From Alphaproteobacteria bacterium (GTDB lineage Bacteria; Pseudomonadota; Alphaproteobacteria; Thalassobaculales; Thalassobaculaceae): 64,000 nt of DNA. The notes under the pieces are model-generated. The model made no database searches. It was not told the origin of the DNA and saw only the letters and a list, made by a program, of their open reading frames with translations. The position numbers and the translations under genes were made by a program. Shown in pieces: positions 47,175 to 56,582 of the stretch. Every line of letters begins with the position of its first letter. Position 1 is the first letter of the stretch. The stretch lies in assembly GCA_024742275.1 (NCBI GenBank), contig JANSYS010000009.1:97140-161139 (forward strand), given 5' to 3'.

Positions 47175-48347
47175 TCAGGGGCGGTGTGGTCGGGAAACGT
47201 AGTCTTCGGAGCGCATCTCCATCAGCCTGGAGACCGTGCGATCGAATTCGAAACCCCAGTCGGAACCGGCATATAGCGCTTCAGGCTCGCCCTCGGCGGA
47301 GCAGACCAGGGTCGTGTGGCGTTCGTACAGCGCGTCGATCAGCATCATGAAACGGCGGGCCTGATCGCGAATCTGGTCGGACATGACCGGAATGCCGTCG
47401 ATCACGATTGCGCGATATTTCTTGGCGAGCGCTAGAAAGTCGGCGGGGCCGAGCGGCTTGGCGCAAAGATCCTCGAAGCGGAACCGGGCCACGCCCTTGG
47501 CCGCACGTTCCACCGCCATCTCCCGTCCGTGGACGATGACGACGTCGGGCTCCGGCGTCGACCCGCCGGTCATTTCGGCGAACAGACGGTCCAGCGCTCC
47601 CGCCGCCGTGGCATCCGCCGGGGTCAGAAAGACCTTCTGCCCGACCAAGCGATCCAGTCGGTAGTCGGTTCCTTCCCCCAGATCGACGACGTCCAATCGG
47701 GCCTTCAAGAGTTCGATAAACGGCAGAAAGCGGTCGCGTTGGAGACCGTTCCTGTACAGATCGTCCGGATGCCGATTGGAGGTGGCGACGACGATCACCC
47801 CGCGTTCGAAGAGGGCGGTGAAGAGCCGCGACAGGATCATCGCGTCGGCGATGTCCCGGACCTCCATTTCGTCGAAGCACAGCAGATGGGCGTCACGGGC
47901 GATCTCCTGGGCAGCCCGCGCGAACGGCATCTCGCCACCAATTCCGCGCTGTCGGATATGGTGGATGAGACCGTGAGTCTGCTGCATGAACTCGTGGAAG
48001 TGGACCCGGCGCTTGCGCTCGACCTCGGCGGCGCCGAAGAACAGGTCCATCAGCATCGACTTGCCGCGCCCCACCGGGCCGTACATGTAGACGCCCCGCG
48101 GCGTCTCCGCCTTGCCGGAGTCCCAGTTCCCGAGAAAGCGCCGTACGATCCCAGCGCCCTTGGGGGTCTTGGCGCGCCAGCCGGCGACCGACTCGGCCAA
48201 CGCGTTCAGCCGCGCGGCCGCCGCTTCCTGATCGGGATCAGCGGTGATTGCCCCGGTCTCCACCAGCGCCGCGTAGCGTTCGAGCGGCGTCCCGTCGGGA
48301 ACCGTGGCACAGTCGACCGTCAGTTTTTGTGCGCCCTCAGCGGCCAC
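47175..48347 (-). CDS. zapE: Cell division protein ZapE (AFG1-like ATPase)
   Basis: 390 residues, AAA+-type ATPase associated with the FtsZ ring in E. coli and with mitochondrial AFG1/LACE1. Walker [15 protein letters not shown] (around residue 87), HFHEFMQ, Walker [19 protein letters not shown], sensor [16 protein letters not shown] start inside the SDR gene end (11-base overlap), implying coupled translation. Confidence 0.93.
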   Translation of the reverse strand: MAAEGAQKLTVDCATVPDGTPLERYAALVETGAITADPDQEAAAARLNALAESVAGWRAKTPKGAGIVRRFLGNWDSGKAETPRGVYMYGPVGRGKSMLMDLFFGAAEVERKRRVHFHEFMQQTHGLIHHIRQRGIGGEMPFARAAQEIARDAHLLCFDEMEVRDIADAMILSRLFTALFERGVIVVATSNRHPDDLYRNGLQRDRFLPFIELLKARLDVVDLGEGTDYRLDRLVGQKVFLTPADATAAGALDRLFAEMTGGSTPEPDVVIVHGREMAVERAAKGVARFRFEDLCAKPLGPADFLALAKKYRAIVIDGIPVMSDQIRDQARRFMMLIDALYERHTTLVCSAEGEPEALYAGSDWGFEFDRTVSRLMEMRSEDYVSRPHRP

Positions 48348-49086
48348 CGTTCACTTCCAGGACGGTTCCGACGCAATAGGCGGCATGATCCGACAGTAGC
48401 CAGACGATCGCCTCGGCCACCTCCTCGGCGGTGCCCGCCCTACCGATAGGGACGAGGGCGCCCAGACGCGCCGCCCGGTCCGGTGCGCCGGCGGTGGCAT
48501 GAATGTCGGTATCGATCATGCCCGGCGCTACGGCGTTCACACGAATCCCCTCGCCCGCGACCTCGCGTGCCAAGCCGAGCGTCCAGGCGTCGACGGCGCC
48601 CTTGGACGCGGCGTAGTGGACGAACTCGTTCGGCGATCCGACCCTGGGAGCGATCGAAGAGGTGTTCACGATTGCTCCCCCCTTGCCGCCTCGCTTGGTC
48701 GACATACGGCGCACGGCCTCGCGATTGGTGATCATCAGACCGATGACATTGAGGTTGATCACCTCCTGCATCGCCTGGGTGCTCATGTCCTCGACGCGAG
48801 TGATCTTGCCGGTGATGCCGGCATTGGCGGCGACGCCGGCCACCGGGCCGAGCTGCGCCTCGGTCTGTTCGAACAGAGAGAGGATGTCGGCCTCGCTGGA
48901 CATGTCGCCCTGGATGGTGATCGCCCGGCGCCCGATCGCCTCGACCTGCTTACGGACCGTTTCGGCGGCGTCCCGGTTGGCCGTGTAGTTGATCGCGACG
49001 TTCCAACCCTGGGCGGCCGCGAGACGGCACGTGGCGGCACCGATGCCGCGTGAGCCGCCGGTGACGATCAGGACCTTGTCGGACAT
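48337..49086 (-). CDS. Short-chain dehydrogenase/reductase
   Basis: 249 residues, classical SDR. Cofactor loop [10 protein letters not shown] (9-18), NAG motif ANAGITG, catalytic Ser in NTSSIA and Tyr-x3-Lys in YAASK. Sequence resembles glucose-1-dehydrogenase/FabG-like oxidoreductases; substrate unknown. Overlaps zapE. Confidence 0.9.
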   Translation of the reverse strand: MSDKVLIVTGGSRGIGAATCRLAAAQGWNVAINYTANRDAAETVRKQVEAIGRRAITIQGDMSSEADILSLFEQTEAQLGPVAGVAANAGITGKITRVEDMSTQAMQEVINLNVIGLMITNREAVRRMSTKRGGKGGAIVNTSSIAPRVGSPNEFVHYAASKGAVDAWTLGLAREVAGEGIRVNAVAPGMIDTDIHATAGAPDRAARLGALVPIGRAGTAEEVAEAIVWLLSDHAAYCVGTVLEVNGGR

Positions 49087-49117
49087 CGCATTTCCCCCGT
49101 TGATGTGATGCGGCCAC

Positions 49118-49870
49118 TTACCGTTCGGCCGGGCCGTCGCCGCCCGGCGCGGTGGCTGCCAGATGAACCCGAGCCGTCAGCGTCGCCTTCTCGGCGCCCG
49201 CCAGTCCGCCGCCGGTCGGCGCTGCCTGGGCCATGTCGGAGCGCATAAGCTGCATCTCCGCCTTGGCCATCGGCATCGGTCGGTAGGACTGGGTGAAGTC
49301 GATCAGCCGCACCCTGAAATCGCGGTCGGCGAACGCCGCGTTCAGGGCACTGACTTCGGTCCCGACGCGGGCATAGATCCGGGCGCGGAGCGTGTCGGCA
49401 ACCGCCTCGCGCTCGGCCAGGGTCGGCGAGTAGTCGATCGAGGCGACCCGCAGCGCGCGGCCCGGTTTGGTCGCATTCTTGGCCTTGGCCGACAGATCGG
49501 AGATCGCCGCCTCCGGTATCCGCGCTTCGGCGGTCACGCTCCACCGCTCGAAGCCGGCATCGTCGGCCCGCTTGCCGAACTGGACGATCCGCCAGGTCGT
49601 GTCGATGCCGAAGCCGACCAGCGCCGAGACGAGATCGGTCCGGGCGGTCCCGAACTGTCCGGACTCCACGGCTAGATCGGCAACGACCCGGATGGTGGCG
49701 CTGGATGTCTCGACCCAGTCCTCGACGTCGAGGATCAGGATCACCTCGTCGTCGGCAGCCCCCTGTCGGGTCACCGGCGCGGTCTCGTCGGCGCGCGCTG
49801 TCGGCGCACTCAGCAGGGGCGTGGCAATTGAGAGGGAGGCGGCAAGCAGGGCGGCAAGCGGCAGACGCAT
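49118..49870 (-). CDS. Exported SIMPL/DUF541-like protein
   Basis: 250 residues with a Sec signal peptide (LAALLAASLSIATPLLSA, cleavage near ARA-DE, residue 28). The mature part alternates strands and Ala-rich helices as in SIMPL domains (RVVADLAVESGQFGTARTDLVSAL ... GIDTTWRIVQFG ... KNATKPGRALRVASIDYSP). Family membership is judged by pattern only. Probably periplasmic; function unknown. Confidence 0.6.
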   Translation of the reverse strand: MRLPLAALLAASLSIATPLLSAPTARADETAPVTRQGAADDEVILILDVEDWVETSSATIRVVADLAVESGQFGTARTDLVSALVGFGIDTTWRIVQFGKRADDAGFERWSVTAEARIPEAAISDLSAKAKNATKPGRALRVASIDYSPTLAEREAVADTLRARIYARVGTEVSALNAAFADRDFRVRLIDFTQSYRPMPMAKAEMQLMRSDMAQAAPTGGGLAGAEKATLTARVHLAATAPGGDGPAER

Positions 49871-50001
49871 GATTCTTTCCTCGCGGTCTTATGATCCTGA
49901 ACCGCGAGGCGACCATAGCCACAGGGCGAAACGAAGGCAATCCGGGGACATGCGGGCCATGGAGCGTCTGAAGTGTGCGTCCTTCGGGCGGTAGAACTGG
50001 C

Positions 50002-50928
50002 CTAGCTGCCGTCCATCGCCGCCCAAGCGGTGCCTTCCCGCGAGAAGTTGAAGGCGCCGGGATTCAGGATTTCCGCCAGGATCTCCAGCGATGTGATCAG
50101 CCGCGGTCCCGGGCGGTTGAAATAGGCGTTCCCGTCGACTGCCCACAGCCGACCTTGCTTCACCGCCCGCATCTTGGCGACGGTCGGCCGCGCGAGAAAA
50201 GCCTTGGCTTCCTCCAGGGTCCGAGCCAGATCGAAGCCGCAGGGCATGAAGATCAGGCCGTCGGGATCCGCCTTGGCGATCTTCGCCAGGGTGGTGAATT
50301 CGGAATGCTGGCCCTTCTCCGCCATGACCGGCAGGCCGCCCGCGGCGGTCACCAGCTCCGGCACCCAGTTCCCAGCGATCATCGGGGGATCGATCCATTC
50401 CACGCAGGCAAGCGCCGGTTTCGGGTCGAGGGCCGCCCCGCGAACCGAGATGATCTCCACCCGCTCCCGCGCCCGCTCCGCCAGTTCCCGGCCGGCCCAG
50501 CCGAGGTCAAGGGCCTCGCCCAGCGTACCGAAACTTTCCCAGACCTGATCCAGCGTTTCCGTCGCCAGGGAGACGACCAGCGGTTTGCTGCCGGTCCAGG
50601 AAGCGAGTGCGGCGTTCAGGTCGGCTTCCGAGACGGCGCAAGCCTCGCATTGGTGCTGGGTCAGGATCACGTCCGGCCTGGCCCTACGCAAGGCCTCGGC
50701 GTCGACCTCGAAGACCGAGAGCGCCTTGGTGATCAGCTTCGACACCTGACGGTGCAGGCCGCGCGACGGCTTCGCCGGGTTTATCCGCGCCCGCGTCATC
50801 ACCGGGACCTCGGCCACCTGCGCCGGGTAGTCGCATTCGTGGCTGCGCCCGACCAGGTTGCCGGACATACCCAGTGCTGCGACGACTTCGGTCGCGCTCG
50901 GCAGGAGGGAAACGATGCGGAGAGCCAT
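50002..50928 (-). CDS. Cobalamin/corrinoid-type binding protein (BtuF-like) without signal peptide
   Basis: 308 residues: bi-lobed metal-chelate-binding fold (RIVSLLPSATEVVAALG, SHECDYP, LTQHQCEACAV, VSLATETLDQVWESF). Unlike true BtuF it starts at the first strand with no export signal, a version known in several phyla as a cytoplasmic or anchored cobalamin-binding protein. The start ATG shares one base with the upstream stop (TAATG). No ABC permease or ATPase adjacent. Role may be corrinoid handling; uncertain. Confidence 0.75.
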   Translation of the reverse strand: MALRIVSLLPSATEVVAALGMSGNLVGRSHECDYPAQVAEVPVMTRARINPAKPSRGLHRQVSKLITKALSVFEVDAEALRRARPDVILTQHQCEACAVSEADLNAALASWTGSKPLVVSLATETLDQVWESFGTLGEALDLGWAGRELAERARERVEIISVRGAALDPKPALACVEWIDPPMIAGNWVPELVTAAGGLPVMAEKGQHSEFTTLAKIAKADPDGLIFMPCGFDLARTLEEAKAFLARPTVAKMRAVKQGRLWAVDGNAYFNRPGPRLITSLEILAEILNPGAFNFSREGTAWAAMDGS

Positions 50929-51272
50929 TATCGGACTGCTTCTCGGGCGGCGGCCTCGGATTCTCGCCGCTCCCGATGGATCAGCCAGAGATTGCGGGAA
51001 TAGATGAACAAACCTGTTCCCTGGCCGAGGATGAAGACGGGATCCTGTCGCCAGAGCGCGTAGACGAACAGGGTAGCACCCCCGGCGATCGAGAAATACC
51101 AGAAGGCGATCGGGATCACGCTCTTCCGGCTGATCTCGCTTTTCAGCCACTGGATCAGGAAGCGCATGGTGAACAGGGCCTGACCGCCGAAGCCCACGCT
51201 GACCATGACGATCTCCTCGGTGGACATGCCGGTGAAGGCGGCCACGAACTTGTCGGCCAGGGTATCAATCAT
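50928..51272 (-). CDS. Lipid-A-disaccharide synthase N-terminal domain-like (LABN) membrane protein
   Basis: 114 residues, three predicted TM helices (VMVSVGFGGQALFTMRFLIQWL, VIPIAFWYFSIAGGATLFVYAL, PVFILGQGTGLFIYSRNL). The motif RFLIQWLKSEISRKSVIP is characteristic of this small family, usually coupled to a polyprenyl-phosphate glycosyltransferase, as here. The first 8 bases overlap the glycosyltransferase gene. Confidence 0.88.
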   Translation of the reverse strand: MIDTLADKFVAAFTGMSTEEIVMVSVGFGGQALFTMRFLIQWLKSEISRKSVIPIAFWYFSIAGGATLFVYALWRQDPVFILGQGTGLFIYSRNLWLIHRERRESEAAAREAVR

Positions 51273-52035
51273 GTGTCGCTCCGTCGGCTTCGCGGACCGT
51301 TACGTCCGCCGGCGCTCGCCGCATCAGCCACATCATCCCCAGAAGGTCGGGAATTCCGACGGCCAGTCGGTCGAATATCCTATACTTGGACGTTCCGGCG
51401 TGACGCGCACGGTGATTCACCGCCACCACCGTCACACGCGCACCCTCGCGCTTCGCCAGGGCAGGCATAAAGCGGTGCATGTGGTCGAAATACGGCAGAC
51501 GCAGGAAGAGGGCGCGCTCGAACAGCTTGAGCGAGCAGCCGGTATCCGGGTTGTCGTCGCCCAGCAACCAGCGCCGGAGCGCATTGGCGATCCGCGAGGC
51601 GCGGCGCTTGGTCCAGGTGTCGCGGCGGTTCACGCGATGGCCGGTGACCATGAGCGGCGCCGTGCCGGTATCGTCCTGCCATGCGGAGAGAAGGGCCGGA
51701 ATGTCGGCCGGATCGTTTTGTCCGTCGCCGTCCAGCGTAGCGATCAGGCGACCCCGGGCGACGGTGATTCCGCTCCGGAGCCCGGCGCTCTGTCCGGAGC
51801 GTGTCGAATGACGGATCACGCGCAGTTCCGGGGCCTCGGCGCGGAGGGCGTCGAGCGCCGCACCGGTTCCGTCCGTCGACCCGTCGTCGACGAACACGAT
51901 CTCGAACGGGCACAGCCCGGCCAGGGCCGCCCGGATCTCGGCGATCAGCGGGCCGACATTGGCTTCCTCGTTCAGGACCGGGACGACGACCGACAGGAGC
52001 GGGGTCTCGGCCGGCGCGGTGGCTGTCTCCGGCAC
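51265..52035 (-). CDS. Family 2 glycosyltransferase (dolichol-phosphate mannosyltransferase-like)
   Basis: 256 residues. Nucleotide-sugar fold LSVVVPVLNEEANVGPL, FVDDGSTDGT, metal DxD in LDGDGQNDP and acceptor region DTGCSLKLF. The GTG at 52035 is chosen by family start. No C-terminal TM helices, so it probably works with the LABN membrane partner downstream to glycosylate polyprenyl phosphate for envelope modification. Confidence 0.88.
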   Translation of the reverse strand: MPETATAPAETPLLSVVVPVLNEEANVGPLIAEIRAALAGLCPFEIVFVDDGSTDGTGAALDALRAEAPELRVIRHSTRSGQSAGLRSGITVARGRLIATLDGDGQNDPADIPALLSAWQDDTGTAPLMVTGHRVNRRDTWTKRRASRIANALRRWLLGDDNPDTGCSLKLFERALFLRLPYFDHMHRFMPALAKREGARVTVVAVNHRARHAGTSKYRIFDRLAVGIPDLLGMMWLMRRAPADVTVREADGATHD

Positions 52036-52349
52036 GGGCGGGTTCTTTCGATTTTGACGTCGGCGCCCTGATAGCCCCGCAAGGTGCCGCGTTTCAAGGA
52101 CGATCGCTCCCGGAACCCGCTCCGGCCGGACCGCGGCGCGTTCGTGCGTCTCCAAATTGCAACCGAGGTGCAAACAAAATGTCACCACCTGCGGGCTATA
52201 GGGGCTCGTGACTGTGCCGATCCTCGGCGCCGTTCCTGCTGGGAAGCCGGACCTCTTACAGCGGTCGGACTTCTCGCGGCCGGACTGGCGGAAGGTCGGA
52301 CGGACCCCGCGCACGCATCTCGCAACGCTCCAAGGCCCGCTCGAACCTC
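52036..52349. other. Divergent promoter region between the glycosyltransferase and phnC
   Basis: 314 bases without a gene. Contains inverted repeat TTGCA-N7-TGCAA (52157-52161, 52169-52173). A single TGTCACC follows, but no second Pho-box half at the required spacing. phnC has no strong ribosome-binding site. Confidence 0.5.
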
Positions 52350-53207
52350 ATGCTGATTTACCAGAACGTCACCAAGCGCTTCGGCACGAACGCCGCCGTC
52401 GATGATGTGAATATCTCCGTCGATTCGGGAACGATGCTCGGCATCATCGGACGGTCCGGCGCCGGCAAATCGACGCTCCTGCGACTGACCAACAGACTGA
52501 TCGATCCGAGCGCGGGCGAGATCCGGTTCGGCCCTCGGGAGATCGGCGCGCTGAAGGGCAAGGCGCTGCTCGACTGGCGTGCCGACTGCGCCATGATCTT
52601 CCAGCAGTTCAACCTCATTCCGCGACTGGACGTACTGACCAACGTCATGCTCGGTCGCGCCAATTCGATGGGAGTCCTCAAGAGCGTCTTCAAACTGTTC
52701 AGCGACGCCGACCGGCATGGTGCCTTGCTGGCGTTGGAGCGTTTGGGAATCGTCGAGACGGCACTGCAGCAGGCGGGCACCCTGTCCGGCGGTCAGCAGC
52801 AGCGCGTCGCCATCGCCCGCGCCCTGATGCAGAACCCGAAGATCATTCTCGCCGACGAGCCCATCGCCTCGCTCGACCCGATGAACGCCAAACTGGTGAT
52901 GGACGCGCTGCGCGACATCAACCGCGAGGAGGGCATGACCGTGGTCTGCAACCTCCACACCCTCGATACCGCGCGTGCCTATTGCGACAGGATCATCGGC
53001 ATGCGGGATGGACGCGTCGTGTTCGACGGCGTGCCTGAGGATCTGACGACGGACGCCGCGCGCGAAATTTACGGCGCCGGCGCGGAATTCGACGAGGCGG
53101 CGACCTCGACAAGCATCAACGATCGCCCGTCACAGCCGGGCGTCCAGGATTCCGGCGGTCCGCGGTTGCGGGAAGTCGGAAGCGCCGTCGCCTCCGCCGG
53201 GGGGTGA
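52350..53207 (+). CDS. phnC: Phosphonate-type ABC transporter ATP-binding protein
   Basis: 285 residues. Walker [11 protein letters not shown]-loop IFQQFNL, signature LSGGQQQR, Walker [14 protein letters not shown]-loop HTLDTAR. The sequence is of the PhnC type; the last 45 residues are a low-complexity tail. It heads phnC-phnD-phnE-phnE. No C-P lyase or phosphonatase genes are seen nearby, so the imported compound (phosphonate, phosphite or another) is open. Confidence 0.92.
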   Translation: MLIYQNVTKRFGTNAAVDDVNISVDSGTMLGIIGRSGAGKSTLLRLTNRLIDPSAGEIRFGPREIGALKGKALLDWRADCAMIFQQFNLIPRLDVLTNVMLGRANSMGVLKSVFKLFSDADRHGALLALERLGIVETALQQAGTLSGGQQQRVAIARALMQNPKIILADEPIASLDPMNAKLVMDALRDINREEGMTVVCNLHTLDTARAYCDRIIGMRDGRVVFDGVPEDLTTDAAREIYGAGAEFDEAATSTSINDRPSQPGVQDSGGPRLREVGSAVASAGG

Positions 53208-53284
53208 CGACGGCCGACCGCATCGGTCAGCACACCCGGCAACGCCAACCTGAAACGGCTCAATTCAGAGCGAGGGGAAGACCA

Positions 53285-54226
53285 ATGACCTTTTTGCGCA
53301 ATGCTGCGGCGAAAGCCTTTACCGCGGCGGCCGTCACTGCCCTGGTCGCGTTCGCCGGCACCGCGCCGGCCAAGGCCGCCGATCTCGGCATCGAGGACTT
53401 CCGCATCGGCCTGCTCGGCGGCGAGAATGCCTCCGACCGTCTGCGGTCCAACGAGTGCCTGCGCGAGCGCACCGAAAAGCTGCTCGGAGTCGACACCAAG
53501 CTGTTCGCGCCTGCCGACTACAACGGCGTGATCGAAGGGCTGCTGGGCGGCAATCTGGACATGGCCTGGCTCGGCGCGTCGGGCTATGCGGCGGTCTATC
53601 TGAAAGATCCCGAGGCGGTCGAACCGGTCCTGGTGAAGATCAACGTCGATGGCTCCTACGGCTACCATTCGATCGGTTTCGCCCGTGCCGATAGCGGCAT
53701 CACGAGCCTTGAGGACCTCAAGGGCAAGAAGTTCGGCTTCGGCGACCCGAACTCGACCTCCGGCTATCTGATCCCGTCGATCGAGATTCCAGCCGCCGGC
53801 TTCTCGATGAAGCCGGGCGAGTTCTTCGGAGATGTCGTCTTCACCGGTGGTCACGAGCAGACCATCGTGGCGGTCTATAACGGCGACATCGACGCTGGCG
53901 TCACCTGGGCCGACGGGATCGGCGCCTGGGAGGAGGGCTACAACTCCGGCGCGCTGCGCAAGGCCGCCGATGCGGGTCTGGTCGATATGACGGAGCTGGT
54001 CGAGATTTGGCGATCCAAGGTCATTCCCGAGGGTCCGATCGTCCTTCGCAAGTCGCTGCCGGAAAAGGTCAAGCTGCTCATGACCGGCCTCATGGCCAGC
54101 CTCGAGTCGATGGACCCCGAATGCGCCTACGGCGTGATGGCCGGCGAGGTGAAGGGCATGGCCCCGATCACCCATGCCGAATACGAGGTCATCGTCGAGG
54201 CCCGCAAGGCCAAGATCGGTAACTGA
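53285..54226 (+). CDS. phnD: Phosphonate-type substrate-binding protein
   Basis: 313 residues with a Sec signal peptide (hydrophobic core FTAAAVTALVAFAGTA, cleavage after AKA, residue 31). PhnD family: IGLLGGENASDRLRSNECL, DMAWLGASGYAAVY, FGFGDPNSTSGYLIP, TGGHEQTIVAVYNGDIDAGVTW. Start ATG with GAGGGGAAG upstream. Delivers ligand to the two PhnE permeases. Confidence 0.93.
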   Translation: MTFLRNAAAKAFTAAAVTALVAFAGTAPAKAADLGIEDFRIGLLGGENASDRLRSNECLRERTEKLLGVDTKLFAPADYNGVIEGLLGGNLDMAWLGASGYAAVYLKDPEAVEPVLVKINVDGSYGYHSIGFARADSGITSLEDLKGKKFGFGDPNSTSGYLIPSIEIPAAGFSMKPGEFFGDVVFTGGHEQTIVAVYNGDIDAGVTWADGIGAWEEGYNSGALRKAADAGLVDMTELVEIWRSKVIPEGPIVLRKSLPEKVKLLMTGLMASLESMDPECAYGVMAGEVKGMAPITHAEYEVIVEARKAKIGN

Positions 54227-54318
54227 ACCCATCGCATGATGGCGTCGCGCGGTTCCGGCCGCGCGGCGTCGTTTTCCTCCGTCTTCAAGACCTCGATCCG
54301 CCTGCCGCGAGCGCGCCC

Positions 54319-55176
54319 ATGGCCATGACCACCGTCGACCAGCTTCAGGCCCACGCCTCCTCCTTGGAACGGCGCCGGCGCTTCTACACGGGCCTCGGGG
54401 CAGCGATCTTCGCCCTGCTGGTGGTGCTGGGCTTCATCGGGGCCGAGGAGATGAACTCCGGCGGCTTCATCCAGGGGCTCGACAACTTCTTCGACTACCC
54501 GCGTGCGATCGTGGTCGAGACCGCCGACGCGGGCACCGGCTGGTTCGATCTGCTGTGGGTCTACCTGCCGGCGCTGATCGAGACGATCAACATGGCCGCG
54601 GTCGCGACCATCTTCGGCACGGTCTTCGCCGTCGTCCTGTCCTTCGCCGGGACGCGCGGTTTGCAGGTGTGGCCCCCGATCGTCCCGGTCGCCCGCCGGA
54701 TCATGGACGTCACCCGCGCCTTTCCCGAACTGATCCTGGCGCTCTTCCTGATCTTCGTTCTCGGCTCCTCGCCGGTGCCGGCGATCATCGCCGTCGCCTT
54801 CCACACCGCGGGGGCGCTCGGGAAGCTGTTCAGCGAGGTCAACGAGAACATCGACCGCGGCCCGCTCGAAGGTATGACCGCCGCTGGAGCGAGCTGGACA
54901 AAGCGCATGCGCTGGGCGGTATTGCCGCAAGTGCTCCCGAACTACACCAGCTACATGCTGCTGCGATTCGAGATCAACATCCGCGCCTCCGCCATCCTCG
55001 GCTTTGTCGGCGCCGGCGGCATCGGAACCGAGCTGCGCAAGGCCATCAGTTGGGCAAACGGCGCCGACATCGCCGCGCTGTTCGTGCTGCTGTTTCTCAC
55101 GATCATGGTGATCGACCAGATCTCCGGTCGTCTGCGCCGGCGGCTGGTCGGCGGCATGTTCGCCGGCGCCCGGTGA
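54319..55176 (+). CDS. phnE: Phosphonate-type ABC transporter permease 1
   Basis: 285 residues, six predicted TM helices. First TM at about residues 25-45; EAA-loop region with SEVNENIDRGPLEGMTAAGASWTKRMRWAVLPQVLP, the PhnE-type coupling segment. Ten bases before the second permease. Confidence 0.92.
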   Translation: MAMTTVDQLQAHASSLERRRRFYTGLGAAIFALLVVLGFIGAEEMNSGGFIQGLDNFFDYPRAIVVETADAGTGWFDLLWVYLPALIETINMAAVATIFGTVFAVVLSFAGTRGLQVWPPIVPVARRIMDVTRAFPELILALFLIFVLGSSPVPAIIAVAFHTAGALGKLFSEVNENIDRGPLEGMTAAGASWTKRMRWAVLPQVLPNYTSYMLLRFEINIRASAILGFVGAGGIGTELRKAISWANGADIAALFVLLFLTIMVIDQISGRLRRRLVGGMFAGAR

Positions 55177-55186
55177 GGAGGCGGCC

Positions 55187-56554
55187 ATGAGCGCAATCAC
55201 CGCCGGAGCGGATGAAGTCGGCCGCCTGAACGCCGCCTATGCCGACGTGCTCGGCGTCCACCGCCGCCAGTTCCTATGGCCGGTCGGGCTTCTGGTTCTG
55301 GTTGTCGTCTACCTTGCCTACGCCTTCTTCGCCTTCAACGTGCCGGACCTGATCGCCAAATCGCGCCTGGACCGGGGCATCCTGCTCGGCCTGGACAGCG
55401 TGGCCTACAAGGTTCACGTCGAGAAAAACCTGCGCCGCGACCGATTCGAGGTCGCCGTGGAGGGCGAACGCACCGCGACCTATGCCGAGGACGCCTTGCC
55501 CGATTGGGTGACGGTAACCGGGCCGAACGGCTATGAGGGCCGGGTCGATATCGAGATGAGCGGCGGCTATCGATTTACCATCGAGGGCGAGAGTCTCACG
55601 ATCACGGGACCGGACCTGAGCACGCCTTTCGTCGCGACCGCCGGCGGCCGCGAGGTCGTCTGGACCGGGGACGTGCCGACCTGGGTCGACTTGGATCCGC
55701 GAAAGGTCGAGGCGAGGCCGACCCTGTTCGATCGGGTGCAGGTGACCTCCGGGCGCATTCTGGTGTTCCGCTATTTCTGGGGCTGGGAGGACTTCTGGTA
55801 CGACTTCCGCTCGCCTTTGAACGGCCTGTCCTCGGGCGACCTCTGGGCGCTGGCCTGGTCCGACGACCGGATCGATCCCGACATGTCCAACGCCGCTTTC
55901 ATCTTCTCGGAGTTCTGGGGCAACGAAGGCTGGCAGCACGGCGACGTCTTCAAGGCGCTGCTGGAGACCGTGATCATGGCGTTTCTGGGCACCGTGGTCG
56001 CGGCCTTCGTCGGCCTTCCGCTGGCGTTTCTTGCGGCGGCCAATTTCAATCCAGAGCCGGTCAGCCGGTTCTTGATCCGTCGGTTCTTCGACTTCGTGCG
56101 CGGCGTGGACATGCTCATCTGGTCGCTGATCTTCATCCGCGCCTTTGGCCTCGGCCCGCTCACCGGCGTTATGGCGATTGCCGTGACCGACACGGGAACG
56201 CTCGGGAAACTGTTCTCGGAGGCGATCGAGAACGTCGACAACAAGCAGGTCGAAGGGATGCAGTCGACCGGCGCCTCGGCACTGACCCGCTACCGGTTCG
56301 GAGTGATTCCGCAGATCCTGCCGGTCTTCATCTCCCAGTCGCTCTACTATCTGGAGTCCAACACCCGGTCCGCCACCGTCATCGGTGCGCTCGGCGCCGG
56401 CGGGATCGGGCTGAAACTGGTCGAGACGTTGCGCACGGGCAAGGACTGGGAGAACACCCTGTACATCATCATCCTGACCCTGCTCGTGGTCATCGCCATG
56501 GACATCACGTCGGGCTGGCTCCGGCGCAAACTGACCGGCGTCGCGCGCGACTGA
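55187..56554 (+). CDS. phnE: Phosphonate-type ABC transporter permease 2 with large extracytoplasmic insert
   Basis: 455 residues. TM1 (about 26-47) is followed by about 200 residues with beta-strand character (VEVAVEGERTATYAED-like pattern, RVDIEMSGGYRFTIEGESLTI), then the permease core from about 260. The EAA segment is SEAIENVDNKQVEGMQSTGASALTRYRFGVIPQILP. The insert is probably periplasmic and may contact PhnD. ATG with GAGGAGG upstream. Confidence 0.9.
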   Translation: MSAITAGADEVGRLNAAYADVLGVHRRQFLWPVGLLVLVVVYLAYAFFAFNVPDLIAKSRLDRGILLGLDSVAYKVHVEKNLRRDRFEVAVEGERTATYAEDALPDWVTVTGPNGYEGRVDIEMSGGYRFTIEGESLTITGPDLSTPFVATAGGREVVWTGDVPTWVDLDPRKVEARPTLFDRVQVTSGRILVFRYFWGWEDFWYDFRSPLNGLSSGDLWALAWSDDRIDPDMSNAAFIFSEFWGNEGWQHGDVFKALLETVIMAFLGTVVAAFVGLPLAFLAAANFNPEPVSRFLIRRFFDFVRGVDMLIWSLIFIRAFGLGPLTGVMAIAVTDTGTLGKLFSEAIENVDNKQVEGMQSTGASALTRYRFGVIPQILPVFISQSLYYLESNTRSATVIGALGAGGIGLKLVETLRTGKDWENTLYIIILTLLVVIAMDITSGWLRRKLTGVARD

Positions 56555-56582
56555 CGCAGCGTTTCGGGCGTCCTGTCCGGCC

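Noticed and set aside
52036..52349. Pho box upstream of phnC
   Set aside because: Only one TGTCAC half is present; no second half at 11-base spacing.
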